Below are positions 15,832-24,479 of a stretch of DNA of 64,000 nucleotides, in pieces. Made by a program: the position numbers and the translations under genes. The notes under the pieces are model-generated. The model was not told the DNA's origin. It did no database searches and was given only the letters and a program-made list of their open reading frames with translations. Every line of letters begins with the position of its first letter. Within the stretch, counting starts at the first letter, position 1. The DNA comes from Bin87 sp965207585 (GTDB lineage Bacteria; Chloroflexota; Dehalococcoidia; Lucifugimonadales; UBA3495): contig CBDBMT010000003.1 of the NCBI GenBank assembly GCA_965207585.1, forward strand, positions 3,596,001 to 3,660,000, in the 5' to 3' direction.

Positions 15832-16884
15832 TCAGTTGGCGTCGCGTCCGACGACCCATTGGGCCGCCCAATCCAACGATTCCGGATACTGCAACATAAC
15901 GTCGTCGCCCGCCAAAGCGGAGCGCGCGTCCTGAAGCAGCTGATCCATCTTCCTGCTGGCGTACTCCAGGGAACCGGCCTCCTCCAGGATAGCGACGATC
16001 CGGGGCGTATCGCCGGGTTCCAGCACGCGCTTCATGTAGATGGCGCCCAGTTCGCGCTTGGACGCGGTGCCCGAGTTTTGCAGGGCGTGGATCAGGGGAA
16101 GGCTTTTCTTCTTGTTGAGGATGTTGGCCGGAGTGAACCCGTCGCCGGAGCGGCCCCAGAGGTCGGATATATCTTCCCGCACCTGGCGGGCCATCCCGAG
16201 CATCCTGCCCCATTGCTCCAGGGCGTCGGCAGTGCCCGATTGAGCGCCGGCGGCCAGGGCTCCCAGGCGCGTCGAGCACCCGGCCAGCGCGCCGGACTTT
16301 CTTTCGATCATGTCCATGTAGTCGGCTTCTGACACCATGATCTGGTCCTGGTACGTCAGATCCATGTACTGCCCTTCGCAAAGGGTCAGACATGCTCGGT
16401 CCAGTGTTTGGAGGCCGGCCAGGACGATTTCGGCATCCGCCCCGGCATCGGACATGCGCATCAACACGGAGCGGGCCAGCGCGTGCAATCCATCGCCGGC
16501 GTTGATGGCCTGAGAGGGACCCCACACCCACCAAATGCTGGGACGGTCGTTGTCCTGGTCGATGCGGCCAGCCTGGACGTCGTTATGCACGAGCACGAAA
16601 TTGTACGCCAACTCAACGGCGGCGGCGGCAGTAACCGCCTCCGCGTGCGCTCCGGAAACCGCGTCGGCAGATGCCATCGTCAGGACGCCGCAATGGTGCA
16701 GGGAGGTCAGCGTGTCATCAGCGGGGTTGCCCCGCTCGTCCACCCATCCCAGATGATAGCGGAGAAGGTCGTAAACCATGCCCTGCCGGCCGTCGAATGC
16801 CGATCGCAGTTCGGCGTGCACGCCGGCCCGGTAGCTATCGTATGTTTCCACCGATGTGATGTCCGACCTCGCTATTTGCCCCAC
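15832..16884 (-). CDS. Polyprenyl-synthetase-family protein with a degenerate first Asp-rich motif
   Basis: 350 residues with the all-helical prenyltransferase layout. The first aspartate-rich motif, normally DDxxD, reads HNDVQAG here, so only one of the three Asp remains, and the following Arg-Arg is missing (DNDRPS). The second motif is close to intact (REDISD), followed by NKKKSLPLIHAL as in true synthases. Relatives carrying HNDIQD in the first motif are known, so part of the change is a subfamily trait; loss of the last Asp is additional. Start is GTG, overlapping the tsaC stop. It may make a short prenyl diphosphate or act non-catalytically. Confidence 0.8.
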   Translation of the reverse strand: MGQIARSDITSVETYDSYRAGVHAELRSAFDGRQGMVYDLLRYHLGWVDERGNPADDTLTSLHHCGVLTMASADAVSGAHAEAVTAAAAVELAYNFVLVHNDVQAGRIDQDNDRPSIWWVWGPSQAINAGDGLHALARSVLMRMSDAGADAEIVLAGLQTLDRACLTLCEGQYMDLTYQDQIMVSEADYMDMIERKSGALAGCSTRLGALAAGAQSGTADALEQWGRMLGMARQVREDISDLWGRSGDGFTPANILNKKKSLPLIHALQNSGTASKRELGAIYMKRVLEPGDTPRIVAILEEAGSLEYASRKMDQLLQDARSALAGDDVMLQYPESLDWAAQWVVGRDAN

Positions 16885-17546
16885 CCGACCGTTTCGAGGG
16901 TTGCGAGTACGCGCTCGTAGGGCAATACGCCCTCACGGAGCAGACTGATGCCGTCGCCGGATAGCGCTACGATGGTGCTGGCGCCACCCACGGGTTTAGG
17001 GCCTGACACAATGATACCATCAACGCGAGGCGCCAGGATGCGGCGCAGCTCGTCCGGGTCCGTTATGTCCGGTTCGCCGCTGCGATTGGCGCTGGTGCCG
17101 GTGATGGGGCGACCCAGGGCTTCGGCCAGGGCCAGGGGGACGGGATGGTCGGGCATGCGCACGGCGACGGTGTCACGGCCGGCGGTCAGGCGTGCGGGCA
17201 AACCGGGTACGGCAGGCAGCACCATAGTCAGGGGCCCCGGCCAGTAGGTATCGGCCAGGCGGCGGGCCAACACTTCAGTGTCCGGCGAGGCCACAGCGAC
17301 CTGGAGCGCTTGTTCCCAGCCCGACACCAGCACGGGCAGGGGCATATCGGCGGGGCGGCCCTTGGCGGCGTAAACGCGGCCCAAGGCGTCGGGGTTCAGC
17401 GCGTCCGCCGCCAACCCATACAGCGTATCGGTGGGAATAGCGAGGACGCCGCCCTGAACCAGGGTCTCAGCGGCGCGGGTGATTTCGGTTTGGAAGTCCA
17501 TCCGCAGGATAATTGTCCCACTGTCAGGCAAATCGACGCCGGGCAT
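16872..17546 (-). CDS. tsaC: L-threonylcarbamoyladenylate synthase (Sua5/YrdC/TsaC family)
   Basis: Makes threonylcarbamoyl-AMP, the first step of the universal t6A tRNA modification. Conserved features are GGVLAIPTDTLYGLAADA, the AAKGRPADMPLPVLV stretch with the KxR core, WPGPLTMVLPA, VAVRMPDHP, and PITGTSANRSGEPD. The first ATG overlaps the stop of the upstream frameshifted gene (TGATG), suggesting coupling; the internal ATG at 17501 would match the family start better, so the exact start is open. No Sua5 C-terminal domain, hence the short TsaC form. Confidence 0.93.
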   Translation of the reverse strand: MPGVDLPDSGTIILRMDFQTEITRAAETLVQGGVLAIPTDTLYGLAADALNPDALGRVYAAKGRPADMPLPVLVSGWEQALQVAVASPDTEVLARRLADTYWPGPLTMVLPAVPGLPARLTAGRDTVAVRMPDHPVPLALAEALGRPITGTSANRSGEPDITDPDELRRILAPRVDGIIVSGPKPVGGASTIVALSGDGISLLREGVLPYERVLATLETVGWGK

Positions 17547-17973
17547 CAGCCAGCATCCGGCAAGTAGGCCGGGCCTCTTTTGTTGGCCGCAGTAGCGAGG
17601 AACTGTGCCACTCCGCGCCGTTGTCGCCGACTGAGCGAACTTTCGTAAATGGCATCAACGTGGGCGTGAGTTTGTTCATTGGGTTCGTCAACGACCCGAT
17701 CCGCCCCGGATGTTTCAATCTCATGCGATGATATTTCCACCACTGCCGCTGACAAGAGTTCTCCGCTCTGGGTGTATTCAAAGTAACATCGCCGGGCCGT
17801 GGTGCGAGCGCCATCATTGAGCGAAATGCACAAGGGCAACCCGTATCCTGCAATCCAAAGGCCGAGGATAATACCCGGCCGTCCTGAAAATTGTTCGGGT
17901 GGACCTGGCGGTAGTAGGGGCCGCCGGTGGTTACCGTTGGGTTGTCGTGAGGGCAGAGCGAAGGCGTTCCCAC
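17546..17973 (-). pseudogene. Frameshifted hypothetical gene of the YYRQVHP family
   Basis: Two overlapping frames together encode one recognisable protein. The first (GTG start) gives TTGGPYYRQVHPNNFQDGR, SSAF and LQDTG. The second carries on from about 17835 with ISLNDGARTTARRCYFEYTQ and runs to the TGA that overlaps tsaC. The switch falls at a CCC run near 17832-17840 and needs a one-base deletion or two-base insertion. Proteins with a YRQVHP...GRVxSxAF start and an xxDGAxTTAE block form a family of unknown function that I have seen beside a partner like the gene just upstream. Either a true pseudogene or a sequencing error. Confidence 0.65.
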
Positions 17974-18344
17974 CCTTCCTCCGAGTCCAGGTCGAGTTCA
18001 GCGACCAATACGGGATCAATTTGGTCGGAGGGGCATGGGTCGTACCAACCTTTGCGCCTCTCAGCATCGATAGTCAACGTATTGCACTCCGTGTCAGACT
18101 GCCATTCCAGGATAAACATCCCTTCATCCAAGTCGAATCCGACGAAGGGTTGAGGAAAGCTCTTACCCCAGTAGACGGCAAGCGTCTGCTTCAACCACTG
18201 GGCTTGTCGCTGGCGGCACTGGAGCAGCAGTTGCTCATGGGGGTAAGCCAGAGACAACTGGTCGATGCGTTCCGCCACCGCGGTTGTCGGCTGGACGAAT
18301 CTGCCGCCAACTTCTTGCACCTTGTTGTAACTCGCGGAGGTCAT
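17931..18344 (-). CDS. Hypothetical protein, partner of the YYRQVHP-family gene
   Basis: 137 residues with AGGAAG eight bases before the ATG. The C-terminal half contains FVGFDLDEGMFILEWQ, NTLTIDAE and ELDLDSEEGWERLRSAL, a beta-rich pattern ending in an acidic helix; no catalytic motif is apparent. It lies about 40 bp downstream of the DNA methyltransferase and overlaps the frameshifted gene. The three may form a small defence-like or selfish module, but that is inference from order alone. Confidence 0.65.
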   Translation of the reverse strand: MTSASYNKVQEVGGRFVQPTTAVAERIDQLSLAYPHEQLLLQCRQRQAQWLKQTLAVYWGKSFPQPFVGFDLDEGMFILEWQSDTECNTLTIDAERRKGWYDPCPSDQIDPVLVAELDLDSEEGWERLRSALTTTQR

Positions 18345-18387
18345 TGTCGTTCTTCCTGGACATGGATTTAAATGATTTTGCGACCTA

Positions 18388-19086
18388 TCAGCCGGCGATG
18401 TCGCAGCCGAGAAACTGGCGACCCGACTGGTGGGCGGCGGCCATCACGGAATAGCTGCCGGCCGCCGGGTCGAGGACCACGTCTCCGGGGTCGGTAACCG
18501 CCTCGATCAAGTGAGCCTGGAGGTTAACGGGCTTTGGATGAACATTGCCGACGCGCTCAACGGTTTCTGTCCAAACGTCCGGAATATCGTGCCGCTGCCA
18601 GATCCCCTTGGCGCGCTTGGGTGGTCTTTGAGCGATCACCAAGTATTCGGCGTACCGCCGCGTACGATAGCCCATACCCATTTTATCTTTGTTCCAAGTC
18701 ACCAGGTCAACGATTTCCAGCCCGTGCCGAGTCAGCCACGGCTCTACGCCGGTGCAGATATGGAACTTGTCCACCCATAGAAATAAGTGACCTGACGGAA
18801 CCAGCACCCTGGAAATGCCTTTAATGAATTGAGCGATAGTCTCCTGGCTCATCTGCGGGAGCGATGACCTGGCACGCCCCCGGCTGACTCCCTCGTTGCC
18901 ATATTGCATCTTGTCCAGGATGCCCCGGTATTGAGGGTCGAAGATGCACAACGGGATGGTTTCCGCGTCCAGCGCTGCAAGCAAATCCAAACCGTCGAAT
19001 TGATTGCGCTGGTTCAATGGCAATGGCCACTGGACGGTTTGGGGTCGGCTTAAGCGTGGCGTTCGGGTTGTCGCAAAAACGGTCAT
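18388..19086 (-). CDS. Site-specific DNA methyltransferase, N4/N6 beta-type, with a DPQY catalytic motif
   Basis: 232 residues. Motif IV reads FDPQYR where DPPY is usual, early in the protein; motif I (VVLDPAAGSYSVM) and the downstream motif lie at the C-terminus, giving the beta-class order. A FLWVDKFH strand and a VTWNKDKMGMGYRTRRYAEY block complete the fold. No restriction endonuclease is recognised beside it, so it looks like a solitary methylase or part of the three-gene island with the two hypothetical genes downstream. Target sequence unknown. It is transcribed away from guaA. Confidence 0.85.
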   Translation of the reverse strand: MTVFATTRTPRLSRPQTVQWPLPLNQRNQFDGLDLLAALDAETIPLCIFDPQYRGILDKMQYGNEGVSRGRARSSLPQMSQETIAQFIKGISRVLVPSGHLFLWVDKFHICTGVEPWLTRHGLEIVDLVTWNKDKMGMGYRTRRYAEYLVIAQRPPKRAKGIWQRHDIPDVWTETVERVGNVHPKPVNLQAHLIEAVTDPGDVVLDPAAGSYSVMAAAHQSGRQFLGCDIAG

Positions 19087-19177
19087 AATGTCCGCTGAAA
19101 AGTCCCGGATCTGAGGGCATCATTTTAGCAGGCCGGCAGGCGCACTGCGGTCAGGGACCGGGCCGCCGCTGTGCTAA

Positions 19178-19183
19178 TATAAT
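19178..19183 (+). promoter_or_regulatory. Candidate -10 box of the guaA/purine operon
   Basis: A perfect TATAAT 33 bp before the guaA ATG. No convincing -35 hexamer lies at the right distance, so an activator or an alternative promoter type may be involved. Confidence 0.4.
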
Positions 19184-19215
19184 GACCGATTCCCACAGAC
19201 GCCGGCAGGGAGTTT

Positions 19216-20769
19216 ATGAGCAGCACAGCGCAGCCCGATGCCATCGCGGTTATCGATTTCGGCTCCCAATATACGCACCTGATCGCCCGGCGCATCCGCG
19301 AGCTGGAGGTCTACTCTGAGATCATACCGGCCACCGCCGGACGCGACCGTATCGCGCACCTGAACGTTAGCGGGATCATCCTATCCGGCGGCCCGGCCAG
19401 CGTGTACGACGAGGGCGCGCCGACCATAGCCGACTGGGTTCTGCGATCCGATATGCCGGTACTCGGCATCTGCTACGGTATGCAGGCCCTCGTGCACCAG
19501 CTGGGCGGCAAGGTCACGCCCGGAGACGCCAGGGAGTACGGCCACGCCGACCTGCAAATTGCGGATTCTCCCGGAGGTCTCCTGGCCGGGCTGGGCGCCT
19601 CTGCGCCGGTGTGGATGAGCCACGGGGATCGAGTGGAGCGGCTGCCGGAGGGCATGGCCACGCTGGCGCGGACCGAGAACAGCGACTGCGCGGCGGTGTC
19701 GGATGGACGGCGGTGGTTCGGCTTGCAATTCCACCCGGAGGTGCAGCACACCCCGGACGGCATGACAATCCTGCGCAACTTCGTGCGGGAGATCTGTGGC
19801 TGTTCCGGGTCGTGGACGGCGGGCAATTTCGTGGCGGACACGGTAGCGAGGGTGCGGGAGCAAGTGGGCAGCGACCGGGTGATCTGCGGGCTCAGCGGAG
19901 GCGTGGACTCGTCGGTGGCGGCGGCGCTGCTGCACCAGGCGGTGGGGCCGCAGTTGACCTGCATCTTCGTGAACAACGGCCTGCTCCGGCACGGAGAGGC
20001 GGAACAAGTGCAGCAAACCTTCCACGAAAACATGGGCATGGACCTGCGCTACGTGGATGCCTCGGATCGCTTTCTGAATGGGTTGCGCGGGGTCATCGAC
20101 CCGGAAACCAAGCGCAAGACCATCGGCAACGAGTTCATCCGGGTGTTCGAGGACGCGGCGGCGGAAATCGAAACCGTGCGCTGGCTGGCCCAGGGCACCC
20201 TCTATCCCGACGTGATCGAAAGCGAGACCCCGGAAAACCGGGCCTCGGCGCGGATCAAAACGCACCACAACGTGGGCGGTCTGCCGGAGCGGATGAACTT
20301 CGGGTTGGTCGAACCCTTACGCTACCTGTTCAAGGATGAAGTGCGCTCCGTAGGGTTGGAACTGGGCTTGCCGGAAGAAATCATCTACCGGCAGCCGTTC
20401 CCCGGCCCGGGCCTGGCCATACGGATCATCGGCGAGGTCACCCCGGAGCGGGTCGAACTGCTGCGCGACTGCGATCGCGTCGTGCTGGAAGAGATCCACG
20501 AGGCCGGCCTGTACCGGGACATCTGGCAGAGTTTCGCGGTGCTTACCGACAACCGCACCGTGGGCGTCATGGGCGACTACCGGACTTACGGTTACGCCTG
20601 CGCCATCCGCGCCGTCAACTCGGAGGACGCGATGACGGCGGACTGGGTGAGGCTGCCCTACGACGTGCTCGCGCGAATCAGCAACCGCATCGTGAACGAG
20701 GTTGACGGCGTGAACCGCGTGGTTTACGACATCACCAGCAAACCGCCCGGCACCATCGAGTGGGAGTAG
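19216..20769 (+). CDS. guaA: GMP synthase (glutamine-hydrolysing)
   Basis: Converts XMP to GMP using glutamine. 517 residues with AGGGAG five bases before the ATG. The class I amidotransferase domain has DFGSQYTHLIARRIRE, the nucleophile in GICYGMQ and LQFHPEV. The ATP pyrophosphatase domain has the PP-loop GLSGGVDSSVAA. The dimerisation domain ends in the invariant KPPGTIEWE. It heads a purine operon and is followed by purD after 6 bp. Confidence 0.97.
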   Translation: MSSTAQPDAIAVIDFGSQYTHLIARRIRELEVYSEIIPATAGRDRIAHLNVSGIILSGGPASVYDEGAPTIADWVLRSDMPVLGICYGMQALVHQLGGKVTPGDAREYGHADLQIADSPGGLLAGLGASAPVWMSHGDRVERLPEGMATLARTENSDCAAVSDGRRWFGLQFHPEVQHTPDGMTILRNFVREICGCSGSWTAGNFVADTVARVREQVGSDRVICGLSGGVDSSVAAALLHQAVGPQLTCIFVNNGLLRHGEAEQVQQTFHENMGMDLRYVDASDRFLNGLRGVIDPETKRKTIGNEFIRVFEDAAAEIETVRWLAQGTLYPDVIESETPENRASARIKTHHNVGGLPERMNFGLVEPLRYLFKDEVRSVGLELGLPEEIIYRQPFPGPGLAIRIIGEVTPERVELLRDCDRVVLEEIHEAGLYRDIWQSFAVLTDNRTVGVMGDYRTYGYACAIRAVNSEDAMTADWVRLPYDVLARISNRIVNEVDGVNRVVYDITSKPPGTIEWE

Positions 20770-20775
20770 CCGGCG

Positions 20776-22077
20776 GTGCGGATTCTGATAGTCGGTTCCG
20801 GTGGCCGGGAACACGCCTTGGCGTGGCGGCTGGCGCGTTCCTCTACGGTCACCGAGCTATTGGCAGCGCCGGGTAATTCCGGTACGGCAATGGTCGGTAC
20901 CAATCTGCCCGTTGCCGAAACTGACATCGAAGGTCTGGTGGACACTGCGGTGGAACGGTCAATTGACCTGGTGGTGGCGGGCCCGGAAGTTCCCCTTGCC
21001 TTGGGCTTGTCGGACCGGCTGGCAGCGGCCGGGGTTCCGTGCTTTGGCCCGAGCCGCGCCGCCGCCCGGTTGGAATCGAGCAAGAGTTTCTCAAGGGACG
21101 TGCTGGACGCGGCGGGTGTACCCGGACCGGATTACCGGGTGTTCCGGGGCATGTCCGCCGCCCTGATGTACGCCGAGAGCCGAAACCGGCCCCTGGTGGT
21201 CAAGGCAGACGGCCTCGCCGCCGGCAAGGGAGTCGCGATGTGCGAGAGTCTCGAAGAGGCCAAGACTGCAATCGCCATGTGCATGCAGGACCGGGTTTTT
21301 GGCGAGGCCGGAGAGGCGGTGGTGATCGAAGAATGGCTGCACGGCCCGGAGGTCAGCGTGTTCGGGTTCACCGACGGGGAGAACCTGTCGCCCCTGGTGG
21401 CAGCGACCGACTACAAGCGCGTGGGCGAAGGCGACACCGGACCGAACACGGGTGGGATGGGCAGCTACGGCCCACCTGACTTGTGGAACGAAACCCTGGC
21501 CAAGCAAATCCACAGCGAAATCATGCTGCCGGTGATCCGGGAAATGGCATCGCGCGGATCACCATATCGCGGCGCGCTCTATTGCGGGCTGATGCTGACC
21601 GATGATGGGCCGCGGGTGCTGGAGTTCAATTGCCGGTTCGGCGACCCGGAAACGCAAGCGATCATGCCACGTCTTGTCAGCGACCCCGTGGAGGCGATGA
21701 TGGCCTGCGCGACGGGCAGCTTGGCCGATGTTACGCCCGTGGAATGGTCGAACGACCCAGTGGTCGCGGTGGTGATAGTTTCCGGGGGATACCCGGGGTC
21801 GTACCAGACCGGATTGGAAATCCACGGGCTGGAAGACAAAGACACTGGCGACGACGGCAGCCTGGTGTTCCACGCGGGCGTCCGCAACGCCGATGACGGC
21901 AGCGGGCGGTTCCTCACCTCGGGCGGACGGGTGCTGGCCTGCGTGGGCATGGGCGATGATGTGGGAGAGGCCCGCGACCGCGCTTATCAGCGGGCGGCTG
22001 TGATCAATTTTGACGGCGCGTACTACCGACGGGACATTGCGGACCTTCGGTCCGGGCAGCCGGCCACCATCCGATAA
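20776..22077 (+). CDS. purD: Phosphoribosylamine-glycine ligase (GAR synthetase)
   Basis: Second step of de novo purine synthesis, an ATP-grasp enzyme. GTG start. 433 residues. GSGGREHALAW is at the N-terminus; VKADGLAAGKGV and EEWLHGPEVSVFGF form the ATP-grasp core; GPNTGGMGSYGPP and LEFNCRFGDPETQ are the family signature with metal-binding Glu/Asn. It is tightly spaced after guaA and before an unknown gene. Confidence 0.96.
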   Translation: MRILIVGSGGREHALAWRLARSSTVTELLAAPGNSGTAMVGTNLPVAETDIEGLVDTAVERSIDLVVAGPEVPLALGLSDRLAAAGVPCFGPSRAAARLESSKSFSRDVLDAAGVPGPDYRVFRGMSAALMYAESRNRPLVVKADGLAAGKGVAMCESLEEAKTAIAMCMQDRVFGEAGEAVVIEEWLHGPEVSVFGFTDGENLSPLVAATDYKRVGEGDTGPNTGGMGSYGPPDLWNETLAKQIHSEIMLPVIREMASRGSPYRGALYCGLMLTDDGPRVLEFNCRFGDPETQAIMPRLVSDPVEAMMACATGSLADVTPVEWSNDPVVAVVIVSGGYPGSYQTGLEIHGLEDKDTGDDGSLVFHAGVRNADDGSGRFLTSGGRVLACVGMGDDVGEARDRAYQRAAVINFDGAYYRRDIADLRSGQPATIR

Positions 22078-22098
22078 CTCAGCGATCAGCCGCATCTG

Positions 22099-22701
22099 AT
22101 GACGAGCAACGTTGCCACTGCGCCCGATTGGCCGGTCCTAGCGGAAATCTTCCGCCGCGCAGACCAGGCCGGGGAGTTGGACGGCTTCCGCAAACGCCGT
22201 TGGGGCAACGACGGACGCGCCGATTGGCTCGACCAGGATTACCTGACAGCACTCACGGAAGCGGAGGCCGCGGCTTTATACCGGGGAGCAGGGGGGCGGC
22301 AAGCGAAACGGTTCACCGGGAACCCAATCGCAGACGTGCGCGATGCAGTGGACTTCCTGCTGTACGACGCCATCAAACTGGAGAACCGGTTCGAGGAGTG
22401 CGCCACGGAGACCGGCGGGTTCGGCTTGGCTGGCGCGGGCAAGGAATGGCCGTCATATCTGCTGACACTGCGGGAACCGACGCTCTTCGCGCCCTGGAGT
22501 CCGCATACCGAGCGGACGCTGCGTCGTTTGGGAATGCTGCCGGCCGGGCTCCGGAACGGTCATCCTGGCCTGTGCTACATCGACCTTCTGGACACGCTGG
22601 CCGCACTGGCGCATCGATTGCGTCTGCCTGACTTTCGCGCCGTTGACGAGTTCTGTTACCTTAACGGGCGGCAAAAACGGGCTGTCGGCGAAACGCGCTA
22701 G
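22099..22701 (+). CDS. Hypothetical protein in the purine operon
   Basis: 200 residues, not recognised. It lies 21 bp after purD and before another unknown gene, so is very likely co-transcribed. Visible: an N-terminal helical part, a LLYDAIKLENRFEECATE helix, then GFGLAGAGKEWPSYLLTLREPTLFAPW. The last segment recalls, weakly, the Gly-rich block followed by Pro...F...W in the two helix-hairpin-helix-like proteins near dapF. No signal peptide or membrane segment. Confidence 0.7.
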   Translation: MTSNVATAPDWPVLAEIFRRADQAGELDGFRKRRWGNDGRADWLDQDYLTALTEAEAAALYRGAGGRQAKRFTGNPIADVRDAVDFLLYDAIKLENRFEECATETGGFGLAGAGKEWPSYLLTLREPTLFAPWSPHTERTLRRLGMLPAGLRNGHPGLCYIDLLDTLAALAHRLRLPDFRAVDEFCYLNGRQKRAVGETR

Positions 22702-22741
22702 CCAACACAGCGACGCCAAGCCCACCACGGAGGAGTGATCA

Positions 22742-23194
22742 ATGCCCTGGCTGGATGACCTGAAACGACTGCGCGTCCGCGTGGACAACGAGGGTTACGG
22801 CAAGCAGATGGCGGACGTTGCCGAGCGGCGCACGCTGCTCGAGCGGTTCGCGGGTGAGTTGGCCGTTGAAGGCATGATGGGCGAGATGAACGACATCCTG
22901 CTGGACGGTGGCGCGCGTCTGTTGGTGGACCGGTCATGGCAGTACGATTTCGACGACGACGATGACGGGCCCGGGGGCGACGAGCTGGCTGACGAGATCG
23001 TCTACACGCTCTACTGGCACGATGGCGAGCCAGTGGAGATCGAAGTGCGCGTAGGCATCGACGATGCGGACGCCGGCTATGTGATCGTGGAGGATGAGGA
23101 AGTTGACCTGGACGGCGACGATGAAGAAGATATTGCCGCCATCCAGTCCGCTCTGCTTGACGCCTTCCGCGACATCGCCGAAATCGACGTCTGA
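22742..23194 (+). CDS. Acidic hypothetical protein in the purine operon
   Basis: 150 residues with GGAGGAG shortly before the ATG. Very acidic, including a run of five Asp near residue 75 and an EDEEVDLDGDDEED patch near the end. No known domain. The predicted alternation of strands (VYTLYWHDGEPVEIEVRV) suggests a small compact fold. Located between the preceding unknown gene and purE, with purine genes on both sides. Confidence 0.75.
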   Translation: MPWLDDLKRLRVRVDNEGYGKQMADVAERRTLLERFAGELAVEGMMGEMNDILLDGGARLLVDRSWQYDFDDDDDGPGGDELADEIVYTLYWHDGEPVEIEVRVGIDDADAGYVIVEDEEVDLDGDDEEDIAAIQSALLDAFRDIAEIDV

Positions 23195-23220
23195 ACAAAA
23201 ATCACCAAAGGAGTAGTACC

Positions 23221-23679
23221 TTGCCGCTGGTAGGAGTAATCATGGGCAGCGCCTCCGACGAGGAAGCGGTGCAACCGACCATCAACACCCTGGAATCGCT
23301 CGGAGTGGACTACGAGGTCCGCGTCATGTCGGCGCACCGCACGCCGGAGCGGGTCCACGAATACGCATCGACGGCGCGGGAGCGGGGCATCGAGGTAATC
23401 ATCGCGGCCGCTGGCGGATCCGCGGCGCTGGGCGGGGCATTGGCCGCCCAGACCACGCTGCCCGTAATCGGGATCCCGCTGACGTCAAGCGAGCTCAACG
23501 GCTGGGACGCCCTGCTGTCCACGGCGCAGATGCCACCCGGCATTCCGGTCGCGGCGATGGCCGTCGGCGGTTGGGGCGCGCGCAACGCTGCTTACTACGC
23601 CGCCCAGATCCTGGGCATCAAGCACGACGACATCCGTGACGCCGTGGAACGCTACCGGCAGTCTCTCCGTGAACGCTAG
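23221..23679 (+). CDS. purE: N5-carboxyaminoimidazole ribonucleotide mutase, catalytic subunit
   Basis: Moves the carboxyl group to give CAIR in purine synthesis. 152 residues. TTG start supported by AAAGGAG seven bases upstream. Hallmarks: GVIMGSASDEE, VMSAHRTPERVHEYA with the catalytic His, AAAGGSAALGG, and the GIPLTS loop. No purK is seen in the window. Followed by a HAD phosphatase that starts within or at its end. Confidence 0.96.
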   Translation: MPLVGVIMGSASDEEAVQPTINTLESLGVDYEVRVMSAHRTPERVHEYASTARERGIEVIIAAAGGSAALGGALAAQTTLPVIGIPLTSSELNGWDALLSTAQMPPGIPVAAMAVGGWGARNAAYYAAQILGIKHDDIRDAVERYRQSLRER

Positions 23680-24364
23680 AACGTTGGGATTGGACCGTCG
23701 GCTTCCGGCGGTCCTCACCGATTTCGACGATACCGCCGCGGCCCAGAACGTGGCGGAATTGCTGTTGCACGAGTTCGGCCATCCGACGTGGACGGAAGTG
23801 CGCGAGCGGTTCCGGGCGGGCGAGCTGTCGCTGAAAGACTACCAGGAAGAGACGTTCCTGCGGATGCAGGCGGACAAAGTCGCCATGCAGTCCTACGTCC
23901 GCGCCAACGCGAACTTCCGCCCGCACTTCGCGGAGTTGTCGGCCTTCTGCCAGACCCATTCGATCCCCATGTGCATCATCAGCCAGGGCCTGGACTTTTA
24001 CATCCAGGCGCTGCTGGACGGTTGCGGGCAGCCAGACATGCCGGTGTACGCCGTCGCCACGGAATTTGATCGCGATGGGAGGGTCTCGCGCTACCGATAC
24101 GATTTCGCGTATCCCGACGCACCACACCTGGGCAACAGCAAAGCACTGATCGTGCGGCGCTTCCAGGAGCAGGGCCATCACGTATTTTTCATGGGCGACG
24201 GTCGTTCTGATTTCGAGGCCGGCGAGGTGGCGGACACGGTGTTCGCCCACCGCCAGATGGCGGCGATGTGCGACGAGGCGGGGATCGATTTCACTCCGTT
24301 CACCGACTTTGGGCCGGTGCTGGAAGCCGTCCAACGGTACATGAGCGCCCTCACCGGGAGTTGA
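23669..24364 (+). CDS. HAD-superfamily phosphatase (IB/MtnX-like)
   Basis: About 231 residues. The HAD motif I reads LTDFDDTAA (nucleophile and acid/base Asp); motif II lies in MCIISQGLD (Ser); motif III Lys in LGNSKALIV; motif IV in FFMGDGRSDFEAGE. The cap is small and helical, as in type I HADs. The GTG at 23669, overlapping the purE stop, was chosen; a longer frame from 23636 and a TTG at 23684 are alternatives. It could be a phosphatase removing a 5'-phosphate within nucleotide or cofactor metabolism; substrate unknown. Confidence 0.85.
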   Translation: MNARTLGLDRRLPAVLTDFDDTAAAQNVAELLLHEFGHPTWTEVRERFRAGELSLKDYQEETFLRMQADKVAMQSYVRANANFRPHFAELSAFCQTHSIPMCIISQGLDFYIQALLDGCGQPDMPVYAVATEFDRDGRVSRYRYDFAYPDAPHLGNSKALIVRRFQEQGHHVFFMGDGRSDFEAGEVADTVFAHRQMAAMCDEAGIDFTPFTDFGPVLEAVQRYMSALTGS

Positions 24365-24479
24365 TCCCGGCAATCCGCACCAGCCAGAGGTTCGTAGGTA
24401 TGGCGTTCCGGACAACTGGTCCGGAAACCTGCTGTGATAAAATGTCACGGCGTTATGGAGATCGTGCGGAGGCGACCCT

